A stretch of 64,000 nucleotides of DNA from Emiliania huxleyi CCMP1516 (taxonomy: Eukaryota; Haptophyta; Isochrysidales; Noelaerhabdaceae): positions 29,377-93,376 of the forward strand of contig NW_005200169.1 of the NCBI RefSeq assembly GCF_000372725.1, read 5' to 3'. This document shows, one piece after another, positions 1 through 10,364 of the stretch. The position numbers and the translations under genes are program-made. Position 1 is the stretch's first letter, and every line of letters begins with the position of its first letter. The notes beneath the pieces were generated by a model. The model searched no databases and had not been told where the DNA came from. It saw only the letters and a program-made list of their open reading frames with translations.

Positions 1-788
1 CCAGGGGGGGGGGGGGGGGGAGCGCAGGCCAGCCGCCCTGCCAGGCCGATGATCTCGCGCTGAGGCGGGCGGGTTCCGCGACTTCTCTCCCTCACTTGCT
101 CTTCCGTGCTTCCGAGGGGTTTGGGCCGGGGTAGCGCCAAGGTCAATTGGGCGATGCACTCGGATCATGTGGACAGGTGCGTGTCTCAATCACACTTGGC
201 CCCCCTCGCAGGGGGCCGCTCAGGTCAATGAGAACAGTTCACTCGTCATCGTGCCGCTGGTGGGGGGTGCACAGGCGGGAGGCGTGCGGCCGGGCCGGCG
301 GCACCTCAGCGACGCAGTCCTTCCGCAGCGCCTTTAGGCTCATCGACCCGCCCGCGCTCGTCAGCTCCTTTGCGACGATCTTCTTCCACTTGACGGGCTT
401 CTTGCCCGCGCCTACAGGGCGAGGGTCGGGACACGTCCGCCACGCGCACTGGCAAGCGGCTCCCCCCACTCCTCGCGCCTCCGCCGCCGCCCGCCTCTTC
501 CTCGCGCGGCCGCTTGCGCTCCCCGCCCGCTGCGCCCGCCGCGCCGTCGCCGTCCGCCGCGCCCGCCGCGCCATCCGCGCCGTCCGCGCCGTCCGCCGTG
601 CCGCCCTTCTTCCTCTTCTTCTTCTTCTCCGCCTCCGCCGCACCCTCCGCCTCACCCTCCGCCGCCGCCGCCTTCTCCGCCTTGGCCGCCTTCTTGGCCG
701 CTTTCCTCGCCGCCTTCTCCTCCTTCTCACTCCCGCCCTTGCCCGTCGCATCCACCTCCGGGCCCTTTGCTGCAGGCACCGCCGCCGC

Positions 789-820
<32 letters not shown>

Positions 821-1289
821 CAGGAGCGGTGGCGGCAGCAGTGGGCGCTGGCGCGGCCGCGGCCGACTCGATCAGAGCCCAGAGCTTCTCGGCGATGCCC
901 TCGCGGTCCGCCTTGAGGTTGAGCGAGTTTTTCGCAAAATTGACGAACTTAGCCTTTTTGCGCGGCAGGTTGTCGTACTGCGTCAGCCGGTCGACGTACG
1001 ACTTGAGGCCGGCGCTAGCTGCAGGCGCCGCCTCGAGGGCGGCAAGAACACTCTCCATCCAGCTCTGCTGCTTCTTCTCGCCCTTGTTCTCCTTGGGCAC
1101 GTAGAACTTGCCCTCGTATCGCTGCGCCTCTGACATGCACGACGTGTGCTCTTTGTACGCCTCTCCCTCGAAGCGCGCGCCGCAATCCATGCAGCAGAAC
1201 ACCCACGCGTTGGGGTGTTTGCGCATGTGCGCCTCCACCTTTGGCTTCTTGATGCACTCGTTGGTTGTCTCGCAGATGAAGAACACCAT
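1..1289 (-). CDS. LYAR: LYAR-type nucleolar zinc-finger protein, 3' end missing
   Basis: LYAR proteins are nucleolar C2HC-finger proteins linked to ribosome biogenesis and cell growth. The start is the ATG at 1289, giving MVFFICETTNECIKK. The N-terminal Cys/His cluster (C7, C12, H21/H25, then CCMDCGARF and an EHTSC pair) and a downstream NLPRKKAKFVNFAKNSL block match the family. A long Ala/Lys/Glu low-complexity middle follows. Exon 1 is 479-1289 and exon 2 is 305-411, carrying the conserved C-terminal KPVKWKKIVAKEL segment in another frame. The 67-bp intron (412-478) reads GGAG|GCGCGAG to GTAG|GCGCGGG, a GC-AG intron whose two ends repeat each other. A further exon may begin at 59 after CTCAG and run off the window into a poly-G run. 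It is divergent to the transporter gene at 1579. Confidence 0.82.
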
Positions 1290-1578
1290 GGGTGTGCAGC
1301 GACGCTCTCGCGCGGGCGGCAGGAGCACCAACAGAGAGCAGACGACAGAGAGCCTCGTAACCCTCGCTGCGCGAGTTTTTCTTTCTGTCTCGTTCAATTT
1401 TTAGCGGATTGCTTTTCCTTGGCCTTTTTCCCGTGGCATCGTGGCATCTCTTCTGTTGAGACGTGCGCTCAACGACCCGCGACGGAGCTTCCGAGAGGGG
1501 GCGGGCGCTGGCGCCATTCCGCTGCTCCAACCGAGCGCTGGCGCTTCCAGCTGTCCCCGCTCCTCTCCTCGCGAGGGC
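1290..1578. promoter_or_regulatory. shared upstream region of LYAR and the YSL/OPT gene
   Basis: These 289 bp separate two divergent start codons, so the stretch must hold both 5' leaders and probably a bidirectional promoter. Upstream of the transporter an open frame with a GTG at 1441 runs into the ORF. Since a eukaryote would use ATG, I take the first in-frame ATG at 1579 as the start. No TATA box was recognised. Confidence 0.4.
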
Positions 1579-3567
1579 ATGCTTCCATCGGCGAGCGAGT
1601 CCCTGCTTGGCGCGCCGGCGCTCGCACCCGGCGCTGCCGCCCCGGCCCTCACGCTCAAGGCCGTCACAGCCGGCGTCGTGGTCGGCACGCTCAATGCCTT
1701 CCTCCTCCTTTACTACGGCCTCAAGACGGGCGTGTTTCCCGCGCTCAACCTCTCTGCCGGCCTCGGAAGTTACCTGCTGTGCCGCACCTCGGTCCGCCTG
1801 TTCGGAGGAACGTTCACCGAGCAGGAGAATGCGGTGGCGCAGACCGCGGCGACGGCGACGGCGAGCCTGGCGGCCCTCGGCTTCAACTCTGGATTGCTGG
1901 CCATGTCCATCAAAAGCTACGAGGTGACGGGCGGAGCCAGGCTGGAGGGGAATGCGGTCGGGCCGGGCAACACTGCCGAGCTGACCTTCCCCACCTGCGT
2001 GATGTGGTGTGTCGCGGTCGGCCTGTTCGGCTCCTTCGTCGCGTGGCCGCTGAAGGACTCGATGATTGTGCGTCAGCGCCTCACCTATCCAAGCGGCACC
2101 TGCGCGGCCCTCATCATCCGCTCGCTGCACGAGACTAGTGGCGAGGCCGCCTCCAACGGCCGCACCTCGCTTCGGGCTTTTGGCCTCGCCTATGCGCTGC
2201 AGATGTACCTCTGGTGCTTCGAGGGAATCCAATCCTGGCCCGTCTTTGGCCTTTCCGCCGCCGAGTTTGGCTGGACATTCGATTGGGACGTGTCGCAGCC
2301 GGCGCTTGGGATCATGCTCGGCGGCCGTGTCAACTACAGCATCCTCCTGGGCGCGGTACTGGCATACGGCGTCTTCACGCCCTACCTGGTGCAGGTGCGC
2401 AGCGGGGACTGCGAGGCGTGGATCGGCGGCAGCGACGAGGCCTGCCCCTACTGGTTTGACGACGAGGCGGCGCCGTCCGTCTACGTCGGCTCGTTCGGCT
2501 ACATCGTGTTCACTGGCCTCGGTATCATGCTCGCGGACGGCTGCTACTCCATCTGCGAGTTAGTGCGCATGCTAGCACACGAGGCAACCAGCAAGGCGAC
2601 GCGCCCCGCCGGCCCCGAGCCCTCGGCCGCGACGAAGGCGCTCGACCGGCTCTTCCTTGATGACCGCGCGCTGCCGGCCTGGACGTCGCCGATGGGATAC
2701 CTGGCCTTTGGGGCGGGCTGCGTAGCCATCATGCAACTCGCCTTCCAAGTCCAGTGGTATCAGACGGTGACCGCCATCGCCATCATCCCCGTGTTTGCCG
2801 TCGCAATCATGCAGGCCGTCGGACTGGCCGACTGGAACATGTGCGCTTCCTTCGGGAAGCTGCTCATGTTCGCGTTCGGCGCGTGGAACCGGTCGTCGGG
2901 AGAGATTATACCCTCCCTCGCGCTCTGTATGGTCACCATCGGAGGGTGCGGCGCCGCCGCCGACCTCATGTCCGACTTCAAGACGGGGTACATGGTGGGT
3001 GCCAAGCCGTCGCAGATGTTTTACGCGCAGCTCATCGGCGCCTCCTTTGGCTGCGTGATCGTGCCCGCCTGTTTCGCCGTCCTGAACGCGGCGTTCGAGA
3101 TCCCCTCGCTGGACGGCCCGCTCAAGGCCGTCTTTGCGCCCATCTACCGCGTGCTCGCAGTCGTCACCACCACCGGCGGCGGAGAGCTTCCGCGGCACAT
3201 ATTTGCGTGGATGTTTGCGGGCGCGGCGCTCGCGCTCGCCCTTAGCGTGGCCAACGCGCTGCTCGAGGCGCGCGGGTGGCGCGAGACGCACCCCGCCCTA
3301 ACCAGCCTCGTGCCGCTGCCCATGTGCGTGGGCATCGGCATGCTGATCCCCGCGGCCTCATCGATGGAGATGGCTCTCGGCGGACTGGTTGCCGCCTGGC
3401 TGGAGCGGCGCAGCCCCAGCCTGGCGAGCCGGAGACCGTTTGTGGCCGCGGGGCTCATCGCGGGAGGCGGGCTGGCGGCGCTCACACAGGTGATCATCAA
3501 GCTCGCCGGAGGCACGCCCCCGATGGTGGTGCACTTTGGAGCGTTCCAAAAGCCGGTGATGCTCTGA
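1579..3567 (+). CDS. OPT/YSL-family metal-chelate or oligopeptide transporter
   Basis: A 662-residue intronless polytopic membrane protein. Family landmarks are an early hydrophobic span with GLKTGVFPALNLSAGLGSYL, the LTYPSGTCAALIIRSLH loop typical of Yellow Stripe-like transporters, and near the C-terminal half DFKTGYMVGAKPSQMFYAQ, which fits the YSL motif that begins DFKTGYLT. The family moves metal-nicotianamine or phytosiderophore complexes and peptides by proton symport. The substrate here cannot be told from sequence. About 14 hydrophobic segments are visible. It is among the few genes in the window with no intron; codon bias resembles its neighbours, so nothing suggests recent transfer. 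Confidence 0.85.
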   Translation: MLPSASESLLGAPALAPGAAAPALTLKAVTAGVVVGTLNAFLLLYYGLKTGVFPALNLSAGLGSYLLCRTSVRLFGGTFTEQENAVAQTAATATASLAALGFNSGLLAMSIKSYEVTGGARLEGNAVGPGNTAELTFPTCVMWCVAVGLFGSFVAWPLKDSMIVRQRLTYPSGTCAALIIRSLHETSGEAASNGRTSLRAFGLAYALQMYLWCFEGIQSWPVFGLSAAEFGWTFDWDVSQPALGIMLGGRVNYSILLGAVLAYGVFTPYLVQVRSGDCEAWIGGSDEACPYWFDDEAAPSVYVGSFGYIVFTGLGIMLADGCYSICELVRMLAHEATSKATRPAGPEPSAATKALDRLFLDDRALPAWTSPMGYLAFGAGCVAIMQLAFQVQWYQTVTAIAIIPVFAVAIMQAVGLADWNMCASFGKLLMFAFGAWNRSSGEIIPSLALCMVTIGGCGAAADLMSDFKTGYMVGAKPSQMFYAQLIGASFGCVIVPACFAVLNAAFEIPSLDGPLKAVFAPIYRVLAVVTTTGGGELPRHIFAWMFAGAALALALSVANALLEARGWRETHPALTSLVPLPMCVGIGMLIPAASSMEMALGGLVAAWLERRSPSLASRRPFVAAGLIAGGGLAALTQVIIKLAGGTPPMVVHFGAFQKPVML

Positions 3568-4528
3568 CCGCGGTGTCTCGTGAGAGCGAGAGAGAAGAGT
3601 GTTGAAATGTGTCACCCAGACGTTAGCGAGAAATCGAACTCATCTCTTCTTTTTTTTCAACACGCGCTCACACGAGGGGCCATATATGCCATCATGCCAC
3701 AGCTCCGACCTCCGGCGTCCACGCACCGGAGGTAGAGGCTTAGTCCTTAGAGCTCGAGAGCGCGATGTATAGAGCTCCCGCTCACTCATCGCTCTCCTCG
3801 AGTCGCGCTCTCTCTCAAAGACTACCCCGCCCACGTCGCCCCGAGACCGACCAAGGGAGGATGGGAGGACGGCACGCCGCCACCACACGAGAGGTTCAAA
3901 ATTCTTCTTCTTCGCGATACAGTTGTACAGACATAGGAATTCAGCTCGCGCGAATCTTCCTCTTAAGGTGCCTCGGGCCAGTTGGGGGGCCAAACCCTGC
4001 CCACCCCCTAGAGCTCCAAGTAAGGCCCAGGTGTGGCCTAGGGCATCAGACCGGGGACCAAGAGGAGTCCAGTCTGAGCCATAGAGCCCATGTCCTTGCC
4101 CCCGAAGGTCGCGTTCAAATGCCCGGAACGGACGTTACACGACCGGGGCTGTGAGGCGCCTCTGGCTCTGCAGCTGGTGGTGCTGGTGGTGCTGCTCCAT
4201 GTGCTGCTCCTGTCTCTATGTCACCGTTTCGTGGGGCCGACGTGCGCGGTGGCCTTCCTCGGCCCATCCTGGCAGCGCCTCGGCTGGTGCTCTCCTTCTC
4301 GCTGAAGGTGCTGCTGTTTTGCGCTCATTGTGTGGCTGCGCGGTTCGTTGCTCCCGGGGACCAGAGACCGGTGGTGACCCACCGGTTCGGTACGACCCGC
4401 AGCCTACTCCTACTACCGCGCGCGCGCACGCGCGGGCCGCCGCGGGCGCGGGCGGGGCGAGCGAGCGCACCATTGTCTCGGTTGGTCGTACGGCGGATCT
4501 TGGAGCCTTGGAGCACTTGGGACAACGA
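3568..4528. other. intergenic, with one dispersed repeat
   Basis: No convincing gene. Open frames here have no domain and sit in low-complexity sequence. At about 3858-3900 there is a block around ATGGGAGGACGGCACGCCGC that recurs inverted at about 27959-27998, near RibD, so this is a dispersed repeat of unknown class. Confidence 0.5.
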
Positions 4529-4754
4529 TTTCTCGTTTTCCTGAAGAGTCTGCTCGCGCGCTGTCAGAAGCTCAGAAGCGCTGAGCTGACACTGACGCTC
4601 TAGCATGGCCTCGCGACGGCAACAGCAGATGCGAAGGGGCCAGGCGTGCTGCGCCGCCGCACGCCTTCGCGCCCACACCTTTTTTGCGGTGCTCTGCACC
4701 GCAGCGCGGCAGGGCGGCAACACTCGAGCAGAGTGTACACAAGCACTGAGACAG
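4529..4754. repeat. 226-bp dispersed repeat, inverted partner at 8612-8842
   Basis: The block runs from TTTCTCGTTTTCCTG to AGCACTGAGACAG. Its reverse complement at 8612-8842 is almost identical apart from a few bases and short indels (TGCACC against TGTGCACC; GCAACACTC against GCCCTAACACTC). It contains a stop-free stretch and an internal hairpin around TTTTTTGCGGTGCTCTG. It ends 18 bp before the Sec62 start codon. Confidence 0.85.
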
Positions 4755-4772
4755 TCGCTCTCCCTCTGCCAG

Positions 4773-7008
4773 ATGCCCGAGCCTGGCCACAAGGACGACA
4801 CCGCGACGCGCGCGGTGGCCGACTTCCTGCGCAACGAGAAGGGCAGCGGCCTCCGCACCAAGGAGGCCGTGCAGTACGAAAAGGCGCGGGATCGCTCACT
4901 GCCGCTGCCGCTGCCGTCGTGCAGGCCCAGCGCTCACCGCCCCTCCTCGGCGCTCGTGTCCGCAGCGCGTCGAGTACTTCAAGGGCGCCAAGCTCATCGA
5001 CGCCCTCGTCGGCCCAAAGTACACGGGCAAGGTTGCAAAGGAGTCTCCAGTCAAGTCTCGCGCCGAGGCGGCAAAGATTGGCCAGACGCTGCTCAGCCAG
5101 GCGCGCCGTTAGCGAGCAGGAGGGAGAGACAGGCAGCGTGCGCGTCGGATGCGTCCATGGTCCCGGTGGCATGCGTTCCGGCGAGCCAGCGGCGCGAGGG
5201 AGAGGGACGACCTCTCTCAAGCGTGTGCTCCGCCTCTCTGCCCCGCCCCGCAGGGGTACTTCCACCGCTCTCAGCGCGTGGCGCACGCGCATTCGCGGCG
5301 GTGGGAGCTTGAGATGACGAACGGCCCCTTCGAGGAGGACGGGCTGTACACGTGGGTGTACGAGGGCTCCAAGACGAAGCTCTACCTGCTGACGGGGCTG
5401 CTGCTGCTTGGTGCGCCGAGACGCTGCCTGCCCGGACTGTGACCAGTGAAGACGCGCAGCGCTTCACACTCTCCCGGCTGTGAGCAGGCGCGCTGGGGAT
5501 GTGCATGATCCAGGCGGGCGTGCGGCCGCCTGTCACTCCCATCCTCTTCGCTCTCCTCTTCCTCGCCGTCGCTGCCCTCACCACCGCCGCCTCTCGCCGC
5601 CGCCGCCGCCGCTCTCCTCAACGCTGCCTCTCGCTCCTCTCCACTCGCCGACCGCTCTCCTCATGGCCGCACCGCATGGCATCTCGCCACCGCCCTCACA
5701 CTTCGCTGCCACCCTTACCGCCGCCGTCGCCGCCGCCGCCCTTACCAACGCCGCCCTCGCCACCGCCCGCACCGCCACCGCCCGCACCGCCACCGCCCGC
5801 ACCGCCACCGCCCTGCCGCAGATCTGGCCCCTCTGGATGAAGATCGGGGTGTGGTGGTGCAGCGTGACCTTCCTCACCACCTTTGGCGTGCTCTGCGTCG
5901 TTCGGCTCGGCCTCTTCATCCTGATGTGGATCGTCGGCTTCCGCGGCATCTGGTCCGAGACACCTCCGAGACACCTCCCGCGCCTCCCTCGCCGGCTCAC
6001 GCTCCGTGCTACGTCCCACACTCCCGCCGTCGCTGCGCAGCTCGGGCCCCACTACGCGCCGCCCACTGCAGCCTCCTTGAGATGCCCCGGACGCGTCCCG
6101 CCAGGCTGTTTCCGAACCTGTTTGACGACAACCAGACATTTGCGGGCAGGCAGTGACTCGCCCTCAAGCTTGCCTCTCTCCTCCCTCTGCCTCTCTCCTC
6201 CCTCTGCCGCCATTCTCCTCCGGCCGTCGCTCCGTGTCTCGAGTGGAGCATGCGTGCAGCATCGCGTGCAGACCCAGCGCCTCACCTCGCCCCACCCCGG
6301 CCCGCCAGCTTCATGCCCATCATGGGCAAGGGCGACCCGATCATCATCTACGAGGACAGCGACGAGGAGTACAACGAGTACATGCGCAAAAAGTCGAAAA
6401 AGAAGGGCGACGACTCCAAGGGCGAGACACAGCCGAGATATAGCCGAGATAAGCCGAGATCATGGGCAGACGACGACTCCAAGGGCGGAGGGCGGAGCGA
6501 CAGCGAGCGCTTTTGGTCGGAGCCTGCCCTGAAGTCTCTCGCAACCTCCCCGTAGGGGAGGAGACCAAGAATGGCAAGCGTGTGGTGCGCAAGAAGGAGA
6601 GCGAGGCGACGGACGAGCCGTCGTGGCAGTGAGCTTTAGCCGAGATGTAGCCGAGATGTGGCCGATGTGTAACCGAGGCGGTGGGGGTCTTGTGTTTCCT
6701 CGGAGGCTGCGGCGCCGCTCGTAGAGCGGCCATACTTCCGCGCCCCGGCTGCAGCCCGCCTCGCCTCGCCTCGTCCCGACAGGTTTGGGATGGTGAACAT
6801 CTTCATCATCTTTGGGCTGGGCGGGCTCTGGTGTATGTCGATGGGCTTTTTCGACGGCGAGAACGTGCCCGATTTCGTCGCCAAGCGCGACGACCTGCAG
6901 TACTACTTCAAGGGCTTAGCTGCGCCCGAGGTTGCAAACGAGACGGCCGACGGCGACGGCCGCGACCCCTTCGCGGCGCCAGAGGAGGACGGCAGGGGAC
7001 GGTTCTGA
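4773..7008 (+). CDS. SEC62: Sec62, translocon-associated ER membrane protein
   Basis: Sec62 assists post-translational import of proteins through the Sec61 channel. Nine exons fit exactly: 4773-4883, 4966-5100, 5254-5410, 5488-5513, 5822-5952, 6105-6149, 6309-6421, 6556-6628, 6783-7008 (338 residues). They give an N-terminal winged-helix-like cytosolic domain (RVEYFKGAKLIDALVG, then GYFHRSQRVA), a first membrane span ending ALGMCMIQIWPLWMKIGVWW, a second span, then LFPNLFDDNQTFAG, and a Lys/Asp-rich tail. Exon 4 is a 26-nt microexon. Several donors are GC (for example CAG|GCGCGC). The last exon encodes a third hydrophobic span (VNIFIIFGLGGLW), as reported for plant Sec62 but not yeast or human. 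The start ATG lies just after the 226-bp repeat, so a short upstream exon cannot be excluded. Confidence 0.82.
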
Positions 7009-8036
7009 CGCTGTCCTCCCACGCGCCCTCGTCGCTTCTCTCTCCCCTCTCGCCACCTCACAGCTCTAGACCTCACGTCTCGCACTAGCCGCGGCCCTTT
7101 TTGCAGGCGCGCCTCGCCGCTCTTATCTCCGCCATATCATGCGCCCCTTTTGACCGGGGCCGCGGCGCCGCGCTCTAGCCGTTAGCCATGTGTGGGAGCA
7201 CACCGCGCCGGTGTTCGGTGGGAGGTTTGTGTACAAAGTCGAGTGTACCGTCGGTGCAACGGTCGGGGGCGTCGCTCGGGGCTCGGGCCCGACCCCGGGC
7301 TGGCGGGCGCGCCCGTGAGCGGTGAGCCGTGTGGGTGTGCGCGTGTGTGGGCCACACGCGCGCCGCTCCGGCTGCCCCAGCCGGTGCAGCTGGCAGCTCG
7401 CCGGAAACTCAGGAGCTCTCTGCTGTCCTGTGCAGTCTCTTCTCCTGTAAGCTGTATATCCTCACGCCCTCGATAGAGAGACCGCCGTATCGCGTATCGC
7501 GTATGGAGCTTGGACTTTGGAGTGGAAGCATGCCACCACGACGCACGAGCCGCGATAACACTCGAAGTACCGTCCAATCGAGCCGTCCCCTCTTTTACAT
7601 ACATAAATAAGGCTAGGGGTGAGAGAGATTTTTAGCAATACCAAATTGTTTGTTTAGGGGTGCGCCTCCGCCACGCGTGCGTACTGGCGTGAATCAGGAG
7701 GTCTCCTTTATTGAAGTGGAGGCTGGTTCGGACGCCGCGACGCGCCCGCTCAAGCGTCTTGCCAGCCAGTGCCACCGACCGAACTCCGCTCTCCGGCCCG
7801 GCGCGCTTCACGCTTCACGCGGGACTTCGGTGCGGGCCGACCCCACAGTGATTCACTGTCAGATTCCACACACAGCTCATAGGGGCGGCGCGACGGTAGA
7901 CGACGGTTGACCGAACGGTTTTTTGGCCATTTTAAATACAGCTCGCTTTGCTGCCACGTGGAGCAGGCGACTGACGGTTACCTCACGGCGGGCAGGGCCG
8001 GGAGAGCTCGGAGCTCGCCTTTCGTTTGGAGCCGCC
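7009..8036. other. intergenic region between Sec62 and the ShK gene
   Basis: No gene seen. The first 100 bp are pyrimidine-rich 3' sequence. Around 7931-7940 an AT-rich TTTTAAATAC stands out of GC-rich DNA about 100 bp before the next start codon and could act as a TATA-like element. Confidence 0.4.
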
Positions 8037-8468
8037 ATGTCCATGATGTCGCCACCGAGCCTCGTCCGCAGACTCTCCCCGGGCGGGTCTCCGTCTCCCA
8101 TGCTTCCTATATGCCAGCCTCGAGCCGAGCAGCGGGACAGGAGGTGGTCGCTTCTCCGAGCAGCGGTCGTCATGGCCGTGCTTGTGCTATGCGTCACGAC
8201 TGCAGGCAGGTACAATGGGGACGAGAGATTGACCGTGCCGGTCGATCGCTCGCTCAACAAAGAGGGTCGAAGGATCTTTGAGGAGGAGCAGAGGGCCACA
8301 GCGTCCGAGCAGACTGCGCATGATCCGTCGCCGGTCGCAACATCCTGCGCCGACAAACGACACGAGTGCCCGCGCTGGGCAGCTCTCGGCGAGTGTGATG
8401 CTAACCCGCATTACATGCACCATTCGTGCTCCAGGGCGTGCGGGCGATGCGCCCAAGAGGCCTCGTGA
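8037..8468 (+). CDS. small single-pass protein with a C-terminal ShK-type domain
   Basis: A 143-residue product. The start is chosen at 8037 (GCCGCCATG, good context); the open frame extends upstream only from a TTG. Residues about 47-65 (LLRAAVVMAVLVLCVTTAG) form one membrane span, giving a probable type II topology. The C-terminus carries six cysteines in the ShKT spacing: CADKRHECPRWAALGECDAN, then NPHYMHHSCSRACGRC. This fold is common as an appendage on prolyl 4-hydroxylases and secreted proteases, but no enzyme domain is present here, so it may be a stand-alone secretory-pathway or surface protein. Function unknown. Confidence 0.72.
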   Translation: MSMMSPPSLVRRLSPGGSPSPMLPICQPRAEQRDRRWSLLRAAVVMAVLVLCVTTAGRYNGDERLTVPVDRSLNKEGRRIFEEEQRATASEQTAHDPSPVATSCADKRHECPRWAALGECDANPHYMHHSCSRACGRCAQEAS

Positions 8469-8611
8469 GGCCTGTGGCTCCGAGTGTGCGAGGTTCAGAG
8501 GGAAGCTGTCCGGGTGGGTTCGAACGAAGCACTCATGAGAAACGGGGGTCATGGACGTGATATGTAGGATCTGGATTGCATGGGATTCATCCCCGTGACG
8601 TCGACTGGTGT

Positions 8612-8842
8612 CTGTCTCAGTGCTTGTGCACACTCTGCTCGAGTGTTAGGGCCGCCCTGCCGCGCTGCGGTGCACAGAGCACCGCAAAAAAGGTGTGGGC
8701 GCGAAGGCGTGCGGCGGCGCAGCACGCCTGGCCCCTTCGCATCTGCTGTTGCCGTCGCGAGGCCATGCTAGAGCGTCAGTGTCAGCTCAGCGCTTCTGAG
8801 CTTCTGACAGCGCGCGAGCAGACTCTTCAGGAAAACGAGAAA
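8612..8842. repeat. inverted copy of the 226-bp repeat
   Basis: Reverse complement of 4529-4754. Together the two copies bracket Sec62 and the ShK gene (3.9 kb apart). The high identity means recent spread or gene conversion between the arms. Confidence 0.85.
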
Positions 8843-9360
8843 TAGTTCTCCCTGTTTGCCGTGGATGCCGGATAGCGTGCGAAATCCAGAGCTCGGCAAC
8901 CTTGCATTCACGTTTTGTTTAATAACTGCGTATTGCAAGAACGCAGCCGGGAAAGCCCCCAGCCCCACACAGGCCTTGGTTACCCCGACACGCTAAGCAC
9001 CTCTCACGTACGTGCGCCTCACGTCAAGTCGTCAGCGGCGCTCAAAACTCAAATGCTCAATCACTAAGGTAAATTTCTCCACACACACAAAGTGGTGGGG
9101 CAAGGAGGGGCGACCCTCGGCCTCGCATCTCCACACCCGGACACGGGCAGCTGCCAGCGTGCCAGGAGCCCCACACGGCATTCACGTGTACGGACCGGTA
9201 ACGCTATCGTACTTTGAGATTATACAGCGCGTAGTGTGTCAAAACAGGGAAGCAACCAACAACAAAAGAATTCGCCCGACGCGCCCCACGGCCAGCGCGT
9301 CCACGGACCACGCCGAGGCGCATAAGGAAATGCCTATGGAGTGTGAGCACATACAATGCT
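8843..9360. other. intergenic, lower GC
   Basis: No gene recognised. The base composition falls towards AT in the last 150 bp as the MITE-like element is approached. Confidence 0.4.
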
Positions 9361-9747
9361 GCATGCAGTGCTGGCGATTTACTGGTATAGCCCCCCAGAA
9401 CAATCAAACACTCTACGGCCAAAACAATCAAATGGTGGTAATATTTACCACGACTTCTGAAGCAAAATCTGACTAAAATCTGAGAAATCGGCAAAATACC
9501 GGGTATTTCCCAGGTATACCCGGATTTCCCCAGGTATACCCGCAAAATACCCGGTATTTTGCCAATTTGGCTGAATTTGGCCGCAAACCAGCCTCAGACT
9601 CGGCTCAGATCCCGAAAATTTGATGATTCCACGGAGTTTCGTAATTTACCATACCACTCTCTGCTCATACCATACCACTCCCTAGGAGAATCAAATAAGT
9701 GGTAAATACCACTCATTTACCAGTAAATCGCCAGCACTGGCTGCATG
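9361..9747. mobile_element. MITE-like element, about 387 bp
   Basis: Ends are inverted: GCATGCAGTGCTGGCGATTT (9361-9380, continuing ACTGGTA) against the complement of TACCAGTAAATCGCCAGCAC at 9718-9737 (continuing TGGCTGCATG), with a 3-bp difference near the tip. The interior is AT-rich, unlike the surrounding DNA, and has no ORF. It contains a nested hairpin (arms GGCAAAATACCGGGTATTT at 9489-9507 and its complement at 9545-9563) and several GGTAAATACC-like motifs. Non-autonomous DNA transposon is the best reading; the superfamily is not clear because no target duplication is obvious. Confidence 0.6.
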
Positions 9748-10364
9748 ACGGCATGTGCCACACCGATCATGCCCCCTGCGCGAGCGGGGCAGGGTGCGCG
9801 CGGCCTGGCGCGCCGCCCCACACACTGATGAGGGAGGGTGGGGTGAGATAGATAGAGGATGGGAGATGGAGAGCACTCTGGTGTCTGGAGCACGGCGTGT
9901 TGAGCCGTGGTGTGTAGATGTAGAGCGCTGGAGAGCGCTGTAGAGCTGTAGAGGGGTCCCGTACCATGGAATCGACCCTCATTCCAGTGCAACAGTGCAA
10001 CAGCTCATGAACTGCTGTTACGGGAACGGGCTTTCTCGTTAAGTATATAGGGGACCCTGCGCCTGCCCCTGCCGCCTTGCCACGAACGACCGACGCGGAG
10101 CAGCTCCTTCCTGCCCCCCCCCCCCCCCCTCCCCTGCCTATGATGGTTGAGTTCGTTCGTCCGTTGGTTTGGTTAATTCGAGGCGTCTCCGTACCGCGGC
10201 GTTCATCCTCGGCCCCCCCCTCTCTAACGAGACTTCGAGTAGAGTTTGACTTCTATGAGTATTCCAAACCGACCGTTACCCAATTAGCAATTTCGGCGTC
10301 AGAGGGGCCGTGAGACAGCCGAGCCGTGAGACAGCCGAGCCGGCCGGACCAACACTTGGGTCGC
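9748..10364. other. intergenic, with a C-homopolymer
   Basis: No gene supported. A short open frame with an ATG at 10141 ends at 10313, just before the next gene, and is in the same frame; it could be an upstream ORF. A C-run lies at about 10110-10130. Confidence 0.35.

Noticed and set aside
1-20. Poly-G tract as a regulatory element
   Set aside because: At the window edge and probably a homopolymer or sequencing artefact; nothing supports function.
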